Below are positions 14,690 through 22,011 of a DNA stretch of 22,011 nt, piece by piece. Origin of the DNA: an uncultured Mycoplasmatota bacterium (GTDB lineage: Bacteria; Bacillota_I; Bacilli_A; RF39; UBA660); the NCBI GenBank assembly GCA_900551105.1, contig URUT01000018.1, positions 1-22,011 of the forward strand. Direction: 5' to 3'. The notes under the pieces are model-generated. The model ran no database searches and was not told the origin of the DNA. It was given only the letters and a program-made list of their open reading frames with translations. Numbering within the stretch: the stretch's first letter is position 1; every line of letters begins with the position of its first letter. A program made the position numbers and the translations under genes.

Positions 14690-16684
14690 ATGAAAGAGTT
14701 AAATGAATTAAGAAAACAAATAAGTGAAATGCTAAAACAGCATAAAGCGCAAGGCTGTTATGATACCAGTAAAATTAATATTAGTGATAAGGCTAAAAAG
14801 GTGTTATTTGATTTGGATAAAAATCATAATACTTCTTTTGCTGTTGAAACATTTTTACGTAGTGAAAAGTTTATCGATAGCATAGCAATAAATTATCGTG
14901 GTAATAATTTTACTTATGGATATTTATGGAAAAAAGTATTTGCTTATGCTAAAAGTTTAAAATCACTTGGTTTTGGGGAAGACAGTGAAATTCCTGCTTG
15001 TGTTTCAAATATGCCTGAGTTTGTATATTTGTTTTTAGCGGCTAATTTAATTGGTGCGAAGCTTAATGTTTTTGGAAAATGGTTTGATGACGATTATACA
15101 AAATTTATTTTAAATAATTCAGGTAGTAGCACGGTTTTTGTTAGTGATGATATATATGATAAAATTAAAGATAAAGTAGATGCATCTATGATAAAGAATA
15201 TTGTAGTTTTTTCACTTGCTGATAGTTTAAAAAATGGAAATCCTTATCAAGAAATAGATGATATGTTTCATCCAAATTTATTTGATAGTAAATTTTCAAA
15301 TATTAAAGAAAATAGTTCTAAAACAGTGTTTAGTGCTTTAGAGTTTGAAGAAATTGGAAGTAATTATTTGCAGAATGTAGTTGCTGATAGTTGTTTAGAT
15401 ACTCCAGCTATTATTACTTATACTAGTGGAACTACTAGTCCAGGGGTACCAAAAGCTGTGTTACATTCTAATAGAAGTTATATGACTATTTCTAGATTTA
15501 AAGATAAGGATATTACTTCGTTAACTTCTATGGATGGTGTTAAAGTTTTACATCAAGTTCCGACTTATACTCATATGAATTTGTGTAGTTTGACTGATAG
15601 TTTATTTCATGGTTGTGAAATGTGTTTAGAACCAGTTTATGATAAAGATTTTTTTAAGTATTCTGCTATTATGTATCAACCTAATTATCAACCTAGTACT
15701 TTTGCCTTTAATTATGAATTGTGTTATGCTTTAGAACATGATGAAGATTTTAGAAAATTGTGTGATGGTTTGTCTGGACATAATTACCGAAATGGCCAAC
15801 TAGGTAATTTAATTGCACCTACAATTGTAGGTGAGGGTTTGGATAAGGGAAGTGAAAAGTATTTTAATAAAGTCGCAAGAAAGCATAGATTTGGTGTAGA
15901 TAAACTTCATTTTCCAGTTTGTTATTCAATTGGTGGAGGAACTGGCGAGGCTAGTGGAGTATTTACTACATTATTTAAAGAATATCTTTCTAAAATGCCA
16001 CCATACGTATTTATTAAGGACAGTTTAGGAATTAATCCTCTTCCGTTTGCAGAAGTTGTAACTATAAATAAAGATGGAAATTATTGCAAAGCCAATGAAC
16101 CGGGAATTATTGGAGTTAATAGTCCATGTAATATGGTAGGATATTATTATCAAGATAAATTACCAAAATTAAAAGATGAGAACCCATTTATGGAGATGCA
16201 TGATGGAAAAAGATACTTAATTATGAATAATGTTGGAATAATTACACCAACTGGAAGTTTAAAAATTAAGGACCGTTTAGGAAACGAGATGGTTTTAAGT
16301 GATGGAACAAAAATTCCTTTATATCAAGTCAGTGATTGTATTTTAAGCGATACTAAAAATATTATGAGTGGTTCAATAGTAAAAATTAATGATGAAATTA
16401 TAGGTGAAGCATATGTAATGCATATAGTTTTGCAACCAGGTGTAAAAAATAAAGATAAAGTACTTAATGGTATTGCAAGAAGATTAAATAGTGCTTTTAG
16501 TAAAGAAGTTTTAGATAGATTATATATTCGTATTAGAAGCAATGAGGAAGCTTTTCCGATAACTCCTAGTGGAAAAAGAGATAATATTCAGTTATCTATG
16601 GAAGGATATAGTGAAAAATGCGTAAGTGTTACTAATCTTCTTTATGTTAATAGTAAGAGAAAAGGTAAGGTTCTAACTAGATAG
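14690..16684 (+). CDS. ANL-superfamily adenylating enzyme, copy 2
   Basis: A 664-residue paralogue of the enzyme at 11171, with the same expected chemistry and unknown substrate. It has the same extended A3 loop (YTSGTTSPGVPKA, 244-256), GGGTGEASG (415-423), the A7 region as NNVG with Asn514 in place of Asp, KDRLGN (527-532) and catalytic Lys629 in TPSGKRDN. Both proteins end in KGKVLTR. The central region (about residues 180-230) and the segment around residues 325-370, which could line the acyl pocket, differ most between the copies. The two may therefore act on different acids. Unlike the kinase-like genes, these genes show no long stretch of nucleotide identity. A weak terminator overlaps its stop, and the second 7-TM gene follows. 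Confidence 0.85.
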   Translation: MKELNELRKQISEMLKQHKAQGCYDTSKINISDKAKKVLFDLDKNHNTSFAVETFLRSEKFIDSIAINYRGNNFTYGYLWKKVFAYAKSLKSLGFGEDSEIPACVSNMPEFVYLFLAANLIGAKLNVFGKWFDDDYTKFILNNSGSSTVFVSDDIYDKIKDKVDASMIKNIVVFSLADSLKNGNPYQEIDDMFHPNLFDSKFSNIKENSSKTVFSALEFEEIGSNYLQNVVADSCLDTPAIITYTSGTTSPGVPKAVLHSNRSYMTISRFKDKDITSLTSMDGVKVLHQVPTYTHMNLCSLTDSLFHGCEMCLEPVYDKDFFKYSAIMYQPNYQPSTFAFNYELCYALEHDEDFRKLCDGLSGHNYRNGQLGNLIAPTIVGEGLDKGSEKYFNKVARKHRFGVDKLHFPVCYSIGGGTGEASGVFTTLFKEYLSKMPPYVFIKDSLGINPLPFAEVVTINKDGNYCKANEPGIIGVNSPCNMVGYYYQDKLPKLKDENPFMEMHDGKRYLIMNNVGIITPTGSLKIKDRLGNEMVLSDGTKIPLYQVSDCILSDTKNIMSGSIVKINDEIIGEAYVMHIVLQPGVKNKDKVLNGIARRLNSAFSKEVLDRLYIRIRSNEEAFPITPSGKRDNIQLSMEGYSEKCVSVTNLLYVNSKRKGKVLTR

Positions 16685-16700
16685 ACTTATCTTTTTTTTT
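16679..16700 (+). terminator. Weak terminator or attenuator between enzyme 2 and kinase-like gene 2
   Basis: AGATA (16679-16683), loop GACT, TATCT (16688-16692), T-run to 16700. Same sequence and position as the element at 13199-13220. Confidence 0.5.
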
Positions 16701-16716
16701 GTGATATTATTTTATT

Positions 16717-16731
16717 ATAGGAGATTCTTAT
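16717..16731 (+). promoter_or_regulatory. Small hairpin over the ribosome site of kinase-like gene 2
   Basis: ATAGGA (16717-16722) can pair with TCTTAT (16726-16731) around the triloop GAT, with one G-T wobble. The ribosome site GGAG and the AT of the start codon are inside. It is weak alone, but matches the stronger fold at 13234-13254. Confidence 0.25.
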
Positions 16732-18523
16732 GAAATATATATCTATAATGTGTTTTGCACTTGTTTATGCAATGGTTTTAAACATAGTTTACTTTAAGAA
16801 AAATCATTTACAGACTAATGAAACAAAATATTATTCACTTTTGTTGATAGTTAATTTTTTAGGTTTGTTGTGTGAGATAATATGTAATATAGTTGGATAT
16901 GCTACTCCAATAAATTCGTTTGCTACTAATTTTGTTTCAAAAATATTTATGAGTTTTTTAACTCTATTTGCTTTGTTTTTTTCTTTGTATATTTATTCTA
17001 TATGTTTAATTAATAATGAAAAATTATTTAAGACAATAAAAAGAATAACTTCTATAGTTGGTGTGATTAGTGTCTTGTTAATTCTTATTTTACCTGTGCA
17101 AACAGTAAAAACTAATGCTGTAGGTCTTGCTAATGATTTTACATATTTAATTGGTACATTATTGGTTTCTGTAAGTGTTGCTTTTTTAATTAGATTTATT
17201 AAACTGGTAAATATTAAAAAGATTATTCCTGTTTTATGTTTTATTATTTTTACAATTATCATTGTTTATATTCAAAAGAACAATCCTCAAATTGCTCTTA
17301 CTACTTCAATGGAAACTTTGGTACTATTCATTATGTATTTTACGATTGAAAATCCTGATTTAAAGATGATTGCAGAGGTTAATAAAGCGAGAAATTTATC
17401 TGAGCAAGCTAGTAATGAAAAAAGTAGTTTTTTAAATGTAGTTACTGAAGATATAAAAGATAAACTTAATAAGGTTGATGTTATTAGTGGGAATATTTTA
17501 AAAGCTAGTAAGAGTGCAGAGGTTAAAGATCAGGTTTCTTTATTAAATAAGATTGTGTTAGAAGCTAGGGATAATATTAGAAAGACTATTGATGTTTCTT
17601 CTTTAGATTCTAAGTATATTAAGAATGTGGAAAATAAGTATAATGTTAAGTTATTATTAGATAGTATTTATTTAAATAATAAGTCTAAGGTTAGTGATGG
17701 AGTTGAGTTTAGATATACTTTAAATGAGGGGCTTCCTAAAGAACTTTATGGAGATAATATGAAGATTAAACAGATTCTTAATACGATTCTTGATAATTCA
17801 ATTAAGTATACGTCTAAGGGTTTTATTGAGATGAGGGTAAACTCGATTATTAAGTATGATGTTTGTAGGTTAATTATTGTTATAGAGGATTCTGGTAAGG
17901 GAATTGATGTTTTAAAGCATAATGAGATAATGAGTAATCATGATGATTTAACTAAGAGTGAGATAAATAATATTGATGATAGTAATTTGAATTTGAAAGT
18001 TGTTAAGAAGATGCTTAATTTAATTGGGGGAACATTTACGATAAGAAGTGAAGAAGGTATGGGTACTAGTGTACAGATTATAATTGATCAAAAGATTGTA
18101 CCTGATGAGATTACTAGTGAAGAGAAGAGTATCTTAAAGTATAATGAGAATTTACTTAAGAAAAAGAAGATAGCAGTTGTTAGTACTAATGCTGATTCAA
18201 TTAAAGTTATTAAGAGTGTTAATAGAAGAATTAAGAATGATTTATTCTTATTTGATGTTACTAAAGATTTACTTGATAAGCTTCGTGGTGGGAAGCATTA
18301 TGATTTAGTTTATATTGATGAGAATATGGATAAGATAGATGCTAGGAGTTTTATTTATAAGATAAAGGTAGAGCAGATTGCTTGTAATGTGGTTGTTATA
18401 TCAAGTAATAAAGATTTTAATAATAAGAAAGATTTGCTGGATTTAGGCTTTAAGATGGTGCTTTTTGAACCGATTAAGAAAGATGATGTTAGTGAGAGTA
18501 TCAAATTAATTGACAATTTTTGA
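16730..18523 (+). CDS. 7-TM sensor with degenerate histidine-kinase region and receiver-like domain, copy 2
   Basis: A 597-residue protein. Residues 1-206 form a 7-TM sensor like copy 1 but with many substitutions. Residues from about 190 to 448 are the same as copy 1, including Glu240 instead of His and NLNL instead of the G2 glycines. A receiver-like domain follows (about 478-597). Its acidic pair is replaced (VVSTN, 483-487), Asp530 is kept in YIDENM, and the conserved Lys before Pro is Glu580 (FEP). A standard Mg2+-dependent phosphotransfer site is therefore unlikely. The gene ends inside a terminator and lies directly upstream of spo0A. I infer it may influence the Spo0A pathway, either without phosphorylation or by binding partners. 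Alternatively it is a decaying sensor kinase. Confidence 0.85.
   Translation: MKYISIMCFALVYAMVLNIVYFKKNHLQTNETKYYSLLLIVNFLGLLCEIICNIVGYATPINSFATNFVSKIFMSFLTLFALFFSLYIYSICLINNEKLFKTIKRITSIVGVISVLLILILPVQTVKTNAVGLANDFTYLIGTLLVSVSVAFLIRFIKLVNIKKIIPVLCFIIFTIIIVYIQKNNPQIALTTSMETLVLFIMYFTIENPDLKMIAEVNKARNLSEQASNEKSSFLNVVTEDIKDKLNKVDVISGNILKASKSAEVKDQVSLLNKIVLEARDNIRKTIDVSSLDSKYIKNVENKYNVKLLLDSIYLNNKSKVSDGVEFRYTLNEGLPKELYGDNMKIKQILNTILDNSIKYTSKGFIEMRVNSIIKYDVCRLIIVIEDSGKGIDVLKHNEIMSNHDDLTKSEINNIDDSNLNLKVVKKMLNLIGGTFTIRSEEGMGTSVQIIIDQKIVPDEITSEEKSILKYNENLLKKKKIAVVSTNADSIKVIKSVNRRIKNDLFLFDVTKDLLDKLRGGKHYDLVYIDENMDKIDARSFIYKIKVEQIACNVVVISSNKDFNNKKDLLDLGFKMVLFEPIKKDDVSESIKLIDNF
17297..18072 (+). repeat. 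Direct repeat, copy B: 776 bp identical to 13819-14594
   Basis: Second copy of the identical block inside the paralogous kinase-like gene. The first difference at the 3' edge is at 18073 (A, versus G at 14595). At the 5' edge the bases before 17297 differ from those before 13819. Confidence 0.95.
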
Positions 18524-18550
18524 CATAAGTTGTCAATTTCTTTTCTTTTT
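18508..18550 (+). terminator. Intrinsic terminator after kinase-like gene 2
   Basis: AATTGACAA (18508-18516) and TTGTCAATT (18530-18538) form a perfect 9-bp stem followed by a T-rich tract (TTTCTTTTCTTTTT). The TGA stop (18521-18523) is in the loop, separating this gene from spo0A. Confidence 0.75.
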
Positions 18551-18568
18551 ATATTGGGAAAAATGTAA

Positions 18569-18574
18569 TATAAT
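18569..18574 (+). promoter_or_regulatory. Candidate -10 element of the spo0A promoter
   Basis: A perfect TATAAT 38 bases before the spo0A ATG, within GTAATATAATAG. No good -35 lies at 16-18 bases upstream, so the promoter may be weak or activator-dependent. Confidence 0.45.
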
Positions 18575-18611
18575 AGAGTTGCGTGCTAATATAGAGTGAA
18601 AAGGAGAGGAA

Positions 18612-19367
18612 ATGAAAGAAAAAATACGAATTTTTGTAGTTGATGATAGTAAAAAGGTTGTTAACGAAGTAAATAAGTATTTTAAGTCTCACGCTGAAAT
18701 AGAATTAGTAGGTATTGCTTCGGATGGTAATGAAGCTTTAGAGGTCCTTAGAAGAGAGCATAATAATATAGATGTTCTTGTTATGGATTTAATTATTCCG
18801 AAAATGGATGGCCTTAGTGTTTTGGAGGCATTACATAAAGAGGGAATAATGATGAAGAGTATAATTACTACAAGTATTAATTCTTTAGAGGTCATTAATA
18901 AGTGTATGGAAGTTGGAGTAAACTATTATATGCTTAAGCCTTATGATTATGAAACTTTAGAGAAGAGAGTATTGCTTGTTAGTAAGACTAGAAGTAAAAA
19001 GTTAGTTGTTAATAGTAATGATTTAGCAATGGCGATTACTGATTTATTGCATTCTTTGGGAATTCCTTCACATATTAAGGGTTATTCTTATATTAGAGAT
19101 GGTATAGATTTAATGTACCGTAATCCCAATATGATTGGTGCTATTACTAAAGAGTTATATCCGGAGATTGCTTCAAAGTATGATACGACATCTAGTAGAG
19201 TGGAAAGAGCAATTAGACATGCGATAGAGGTTAGTTGGAGTAGAGGAGATTATGATGTGATGGAAGATTTATTTGGTCATTCTGTTGATTATGATAGGGC
19301 TAAGCCAACGAATTCAGAGTTTATTGCAACGATAGCGGATAAGTTAAGATTAGATAGAGCTGTATGA
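18612..19367 (+). CDS. spo0A: Stage 0 sporulation protein A (master response regulator)
   Basis: DNA-binding response regulator that commits endospore formers to sporulation when phosphorylated. At 251 residues it is slightly shorter than the B. subtilis protein. The receiver domain (1-125) has the complete site: D11-D12, phospho-acceptor D59 (VMDLIIP), T87 and K109 (LKP). The C-terminal DNA-binding domain (about 135-248) has SRVERAIRHAIEVSWSRGD and AKPTNSEFIATIADKLRL, the diagnostic Spo0A recognition and sigma-contact segments. An AAGGAGAGG site precedes the ATG. The intact receiver contrasts with the degenerate kinase-like proteins just upstream, so phosphate would have to come from another kinase. 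Confidence 0.97.
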   Translation: MKEKIRIFVVDDSKKVVNEVNKYFKSHAEIELVGIASDGNEALEVLRREHNNIDVLVMDLIIPKMDGLSVLEALHKEGIMMKSIITTSINSLEVINKCMEVGVNYYMLKPYDYETLEKRVLLVSKTRSKKLVVNSNDLAMAITDLLHSLGIPSHIKGYSYIRDGIDLMYRNPNMIGAITKELYPEIASKYDTTSSRVERAIRHAIEVSWSRGDYDVMEDLFGHSVDYDRAKPTNSEFIATIADKLRLDRAV

Positions 19368-19383
19368 ATAAATAAGAAAAATT

Positions 19384-19422
19384 ATCCTCATAATATCATA
19401 AGATATATAGGAGGATTTTTTT
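19384..19422 (+). promoter_or_regulatory. Hairpin containing the ribosome site of the ClpC-like gene; possible attenuator
   Basis: ATCCTC (19384-19389) pairs with GAGGAT (19411-19416), which includes the ribosome site. A nested hairpin ATATC/GATAT lies at 19393-19406, and T7 follows the outer stem. The same structure can thus act as a spo0A terminator or as a fold blocking translation of the next gene. Confidence 0.4.
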
Positions 19423-21102
19423 ATGGATAAATGTTTTAATAAAGATGTTTGTATGATATTAAAGTCTGCTGAAAAAGAAATGCTTAATTTAAGGCATCCT
19501 TATGTGGGAACTGAACATTTGCTTTTAGCACTTCTTAAGAGGAAGGATATTAGTGATTTATGTGGAAAGTTTAAACTTACTTATGCTGGTTTTAGAGAGG
19601 CTTTAGTTAATGTTATTGGATGTGCTAGTAAGAAAAGCGAGTTTATTTTATATACGCCGTTACTTAAGAAAGTGATTGATGAAGCACAGGCTAGAGCTAA
19701 TGGAGATAATAAGAGTTTAGATGATTTATATTTGTTTTCTTCTTTGTTTGATGAAAATGATGGGATAGCGCTTAGAATAGTTTCTAGTATGGGGATTGAT
19801 CCTAAAGAGCTTACTAAAGAGCTTGGGAAGCCGAAGATTTTGTCTGGTTTAGGGATATGTTTAAATGATACTGTAAGTGATAGAATATATTTAAGAGATA
19901 AAGAAATTGATGAAATTATTTCGGTGCTGCTTAGAAAGAATAAGAATAATCCTCTTTTGGTTGGTAAGGCGGGAACTGGTAAGAGTGCGATTGTTTATGA
20001 GCTTGCTAGAAGAATAAATGAAGGAGTGGTTCCTGATGCTTTAAAGGATATGAAAATCTATTTAATTAGTACTAGTTCTTTAGTTGCTGGTACTAAGTAT
20101 AGAGGAGAGTTTGAAGAGAAAATAAATAATTTAATTAGTGAAGTTATTAGATGTAAGAATATTATTTTGTTTATAGATGAGATTCATACGATTGTTAAAA
20201 CTGGTAGTAGTGAGGCTGGTATTGATGCTGCTAATATTTTAAAGCCTTATTTGGCTAGAGATGATTTGAAGGTTATTGGGGCAACTACGACTAGTGAATA
20301 TAATGAGTATTTAAAGAAGGATAGTGCTTTTTTAAGGCGTTTTGCGAAGATTATGATTAATGAGCCGACAAATGCGGATATGATAAAAATTATGAATAAA
20401 GTAAAACTAGTGTATGAAGATTATTATAATTTAAAGATTAGTAAAAAGGTTATATTATCTTTGGTTAAGTATTGTGATGAGTATTTACCTAATAGTTCTA
20501 ATCCTGATAAGTGTATAGATATTTTAGATACAACTTGTTCTAATTTAATTTTGGATAAGTATAAGAGTAAAAAGAGTGTTTTAGAGGTTAGGGATAGTGA
20601 TATTTATGATACTATTTTAAGTAGAGTGAATGTTGTTAAGAGTGATTATGAGAGAATTGATGCTTTAAGGGATGAACTATGTAAAAGTTATAATGAAAAG
20701 ATTGTTAGTAATATTTTAAATCTTTTAAGAGATGTTAAAGCTAATAGATATATGGTTATGGATGGGGCAGATAATAAAGAGAAGAAGAGTATATTAGAGA
20801 GTATATCTAAGTTTTTAAATATTAATTTGATGTTTTTTGATTGTAAGGATTATAGTGATGAGTATGGTCTTAATAAGTTTATAGGTAATAATTATTTGTA
20901 TAATGAGGTGTGTGATAATCCTAGTTCTTTAATTGTTTTTGATAATTATAATCAGAGAAATAGGGTGCTTGATAATGTGATTGGGACGATGATTAATAAA
21001 GGGTATATAGAAAGTAGTAAAAATGAGAAAGTTTTTTTAAATAATTCAGTAGTGTTTTTATTTAATAATGATAGTAGTGTTAATTTAGGTTTTGGCGTAT
21101 GA
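19423..21102 (+). CDS. Truncated ClpC-like AAA+ protein with degenerate second ATPase domain
   Basis: A 559-residue relative of ClpC, whose usual length is about 800-850. Residues 1-135 form a Clp-N double repeat (HPYVGTEHLLLALL). AAA-1 (about 150-400) looks complete: Walker A GKAGTGKS (181-188), pore loop GTKYRGEFEEK (223-233), Walker B ILFIDEIHT (248-256), sensor GATTTSEY and arginine finger in FLRRF. The usual coiled-coil middle domain is missing or very short. AAA-2 (about 410-559) is recognisable but broken: its Walker A position reads MDGADNKEKKS, and only Asp remains of Walker B (VFDNY). The protein stops at the sensor-1 region (FLFNNDSS). It therefore lacks the ClpP-docking loop and final small domain. 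I infer an unfoldase or adaptor acting without ClpP, or a regulator. The location directly after spo0A suggests linked expression. Confidence 0.85.
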   Translation: MDKCFNKDVCMILKSAEKEMLNLRHPYVGTEHLLLALLKRKDISDLCGKFKLTYAGFREALVNVIGCASKKSEFILYTPLLKKVIDEAQARANGDNKSLDDLYLFSSLFDENDGIALRIVSSMGIDPKELTKELGKPKILSGLGICLNDTVSDRIYLRDKEIDEIISVLLRKNKNNPLLVGKAGTGKSAIVYELARRINEGVVPDALKDMKIYLISTSSLVAGTKYRGEFEEKINNLISEVIRCKNIILFIDEIHTIVKTGSSEAGIDAANILKPYLARDDLKVIGATTTSEYNEYLKKDSAFLRRFAKIMINEPTNADMIKIMNKVKLVYEDYYNLKISKKVILSLVKYCDEYLPNSSNPDKCIDILDTTCSNLILDKYKSKKSVLEVRDSDIYDTILSRVNVVKSDYERIDALRDELCKSYNEKIVSNILNLLRDVKANRYMVMDGADNKEKKSILESISKFLNINLMFFDCKDYSDEYGLNKFIGNNYLYNEVCDNPSSLIVFDNYNQRNRVLDNVIGTMINKGYIESSKNEKVFLNNSVVFLFNNDSSVNLGFGV

Positions 21103-21118
21103 TTTATTAAAATAGTAT

Positions 21119-21147
21119 TTTATTTTATTTTAATTTTATAGTACAAT
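21119..21147 (+). promoter_or_regulatory. Possible promoter of cysS
   Basis: TACAAT (21142-21147) is a good -10. The best -35 at 17-bp spacing is the weak TTTATT (21119-21124). No T-box leader is visible between the preceding gene and cysS. Confidence 0.35.
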
Positions 21148-21166
21148 ATAGCAAGGAGGTATATTT

Positions 21167-22011
21167 ATGAGAATTTACAATACGTTAACTAGAAAAGTTG
21201 AAGAGTTTGTTCCTTATGAAGAGGGAAAAGTAGGTTTTTATACTTGCGGGCCAACGGTATATCATTATGCTCATATTGGTAATATGCGTAATTATGTTGG
21301 ACATGATGTTTTACATAAGACTTTAAAGTATTTAGGTTATGATGTTAAGAGAGTAATGAATATTACTGATGTTGGACATTTAAAGAGTGACTCTGATACT
21401 GGAGAAGATAAGATGGTTTCTAGTGCGAAGAAGGAACATAAGAGCGTTATGGATATAGCTAAGTTTTATACTGATGCGTTTTTTAAGGATTTTGATGCTC
21501 TTAATTGTGTGAGACCTGATGTAGTGGAGCCAGCTACTAATTGTATTGATGAATATATAAAGATTATTAATGTATTACTTGAAAAAGGCTATGCTTATCA
21601 AGCCGGTGGTAATGTTTATTTTGATGTTAGTAAGCTTGCAGATTATTATCAATTAACTAATCATAAAGAAGATGAGATGGTTGTTGGTGTAAGAGAAGGC
21701 GTTGATTTTGATGATAATAAGAGAAATCAAGCAGATTTTGCATTATGGTTTACTAAGAGTAAGTTTGATGAACAAGATTTAAAGTGGGATTCACCTTTTG
21801 GAGTTGGATATCCAGGATGGCATATTGAGTGTACGGGTATTAGTTTAAAGTATTTAGGTGAACATTTAGATATTCATGGTGGTGGAGTAGATAATATTTT
21901 TCCACATCATACAAATGAGATTGCTCAAAGTGAGGCTTATTTAGGACATAAGTGGTGTAATTATTGGTTTCATAATGAACATTTAATGGATGAAACTGGT
22001 AAGATGAGTAA
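21167..22011 (+). CDS. cysS: Cysteinyl-tRNA synthetase, 3' end missing
   Basis: Class I aminoacyl-tRNA synthetase that charges tRNA-Cys in the cytoplasm. The 281 complete codons in view start at ATG 21167, with AAGGAGG at 7-base spacing. Landmarks are YTCGPTVYHYAHIGN, which carries the first zinc Cys and the HIGH-type motif (HIGN), then NITDVGH. GWHIECTG follows with the second zinc Cys, then FPHHTNEIAQSEA with the remaining zinc ligands. The window ends in GKMS, the beginning of the KMSKS loop. The frame runs off the window without a stop; about 180 residues should follow. Confidence 0.97.
   Translation, partial: MRIYNTLTRKVEEFVPYEEGKVGFYTCGPTVYHYAHIGNMRNYVGHDVLHKTLKYLGYDVKRVMNITDVGHLKSDSDTGEDKMVSSAKKEHKSVMDIAKFYTDAFFKDFDALNCVRPDVVEPATNCIDEYIKIINVLLEKGYAYQAGGNVYFDVSKLADYYQLTNHKEDEMVVGVREGVDFDDNKRNQADFALWFTKSKFDEQDLKWDSPFGVGYPGWHIECTGISLKYLGEHLDIHGGGVDNIFPHHTNEIAQSEAYLGHKWCNYWFHNEHLMDETGKMS

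Noticed and set aside
11120..18523. Transposon or integron as the cause of the duplicated module
   Set aside because: No transposase, integrase, terminal inverted repeats or target-site duplications are visible; a plain tandem duplication fits.
16324..18895. Minus-strand open frames at 16324-16542, 16993-17262 and 18689-18895
   Set aside because: All are antisense to strongly supported genes (enzyme 2, kinase-like 2, spo0A) and show no own signals.
1..22011. CRISPR array, tRNA or rRNA genes
   Set aside because: No regularly spaced repeats and no tRNA- or rRNA-like sequence were seen on either strand by eye.

Overview
The window is AT-rich DNA with strong AGGAGG-type ribosome binding sites, short intergenic gaps, and TGA used as a stop (for example at 14629-14631 and 18521-18523). 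It encodes an LtaS-type lipoteichoic acid synthase, a GerS/LolA-like lipoprotein and a full-length Spo0A. Together these point to a low-GC Bacillota of an endospore-forming or recently endospore-forming lineage, probably a gut Bacilli or Clostridia relative. I cannot name the genus from sequence alone.

Left part (1-10861), on the plus strand unless stated: the 3' part of a type II Ca2+-like P-type ATPase, then a 92-residue remnant that looks like the C-terminal end of an FtsX-type ABC permease. A convergent minus-strand three-gene operon follows (6385 down to 2949). It encodes a metallo-beta-lactamase-fold hydrolase, a 170-residue acidic protein and a 677-residue protein with a HopA1-like segment and an internal duplication. 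After a palindromic divergent promoter region come a small membrane protein, an LtaS-like synthase overlapped by a membrane-anchored protein gene, a minus-strand DUF378 membrane protein and a LolA/GerS-like lipoprotein.

Middle: 10862-11170 is the only gap over 300 bases. It holds a terminator, then a stretch of about 50% G+C with long-range complementary segments and its own intrinsic terminator. This is probably an unidentified structured non-coding RNA.

Right part (11120-21102) is the most unusual. A two-gene module, an ANL-superfamily adenylating enzyme followed by a 7-TM membrane protein with a histidine-kinase-like cytoplasmic part, is present twice in tandem. Each copy starts from the same promoter layout (TTGATT, 17-bp spacer, TATTAT). 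The kinase-like parts are identical over 776 bp, whereas the enzymes and the membrane sensors have diverged clearly. That indicates a recent gene conversion or an assembly artefact. Both kinase-like proteins have Glu where the phospho-accepting His should be and lack the G2-box glycines. The second also carries a degenerate receiver domain, which the first has lost. The module is followed by spo0A, a truncated ClpC-like AAA+ protein whose second ATPase domain is degenerate, and cysS (cut by the window end). My working inference is a membrane signalling device, perhaps enzyme-made signal plus sensor, that feeds into Spo0A or sporulation control through pseudokinases. No function has been demonstrated from sequence.
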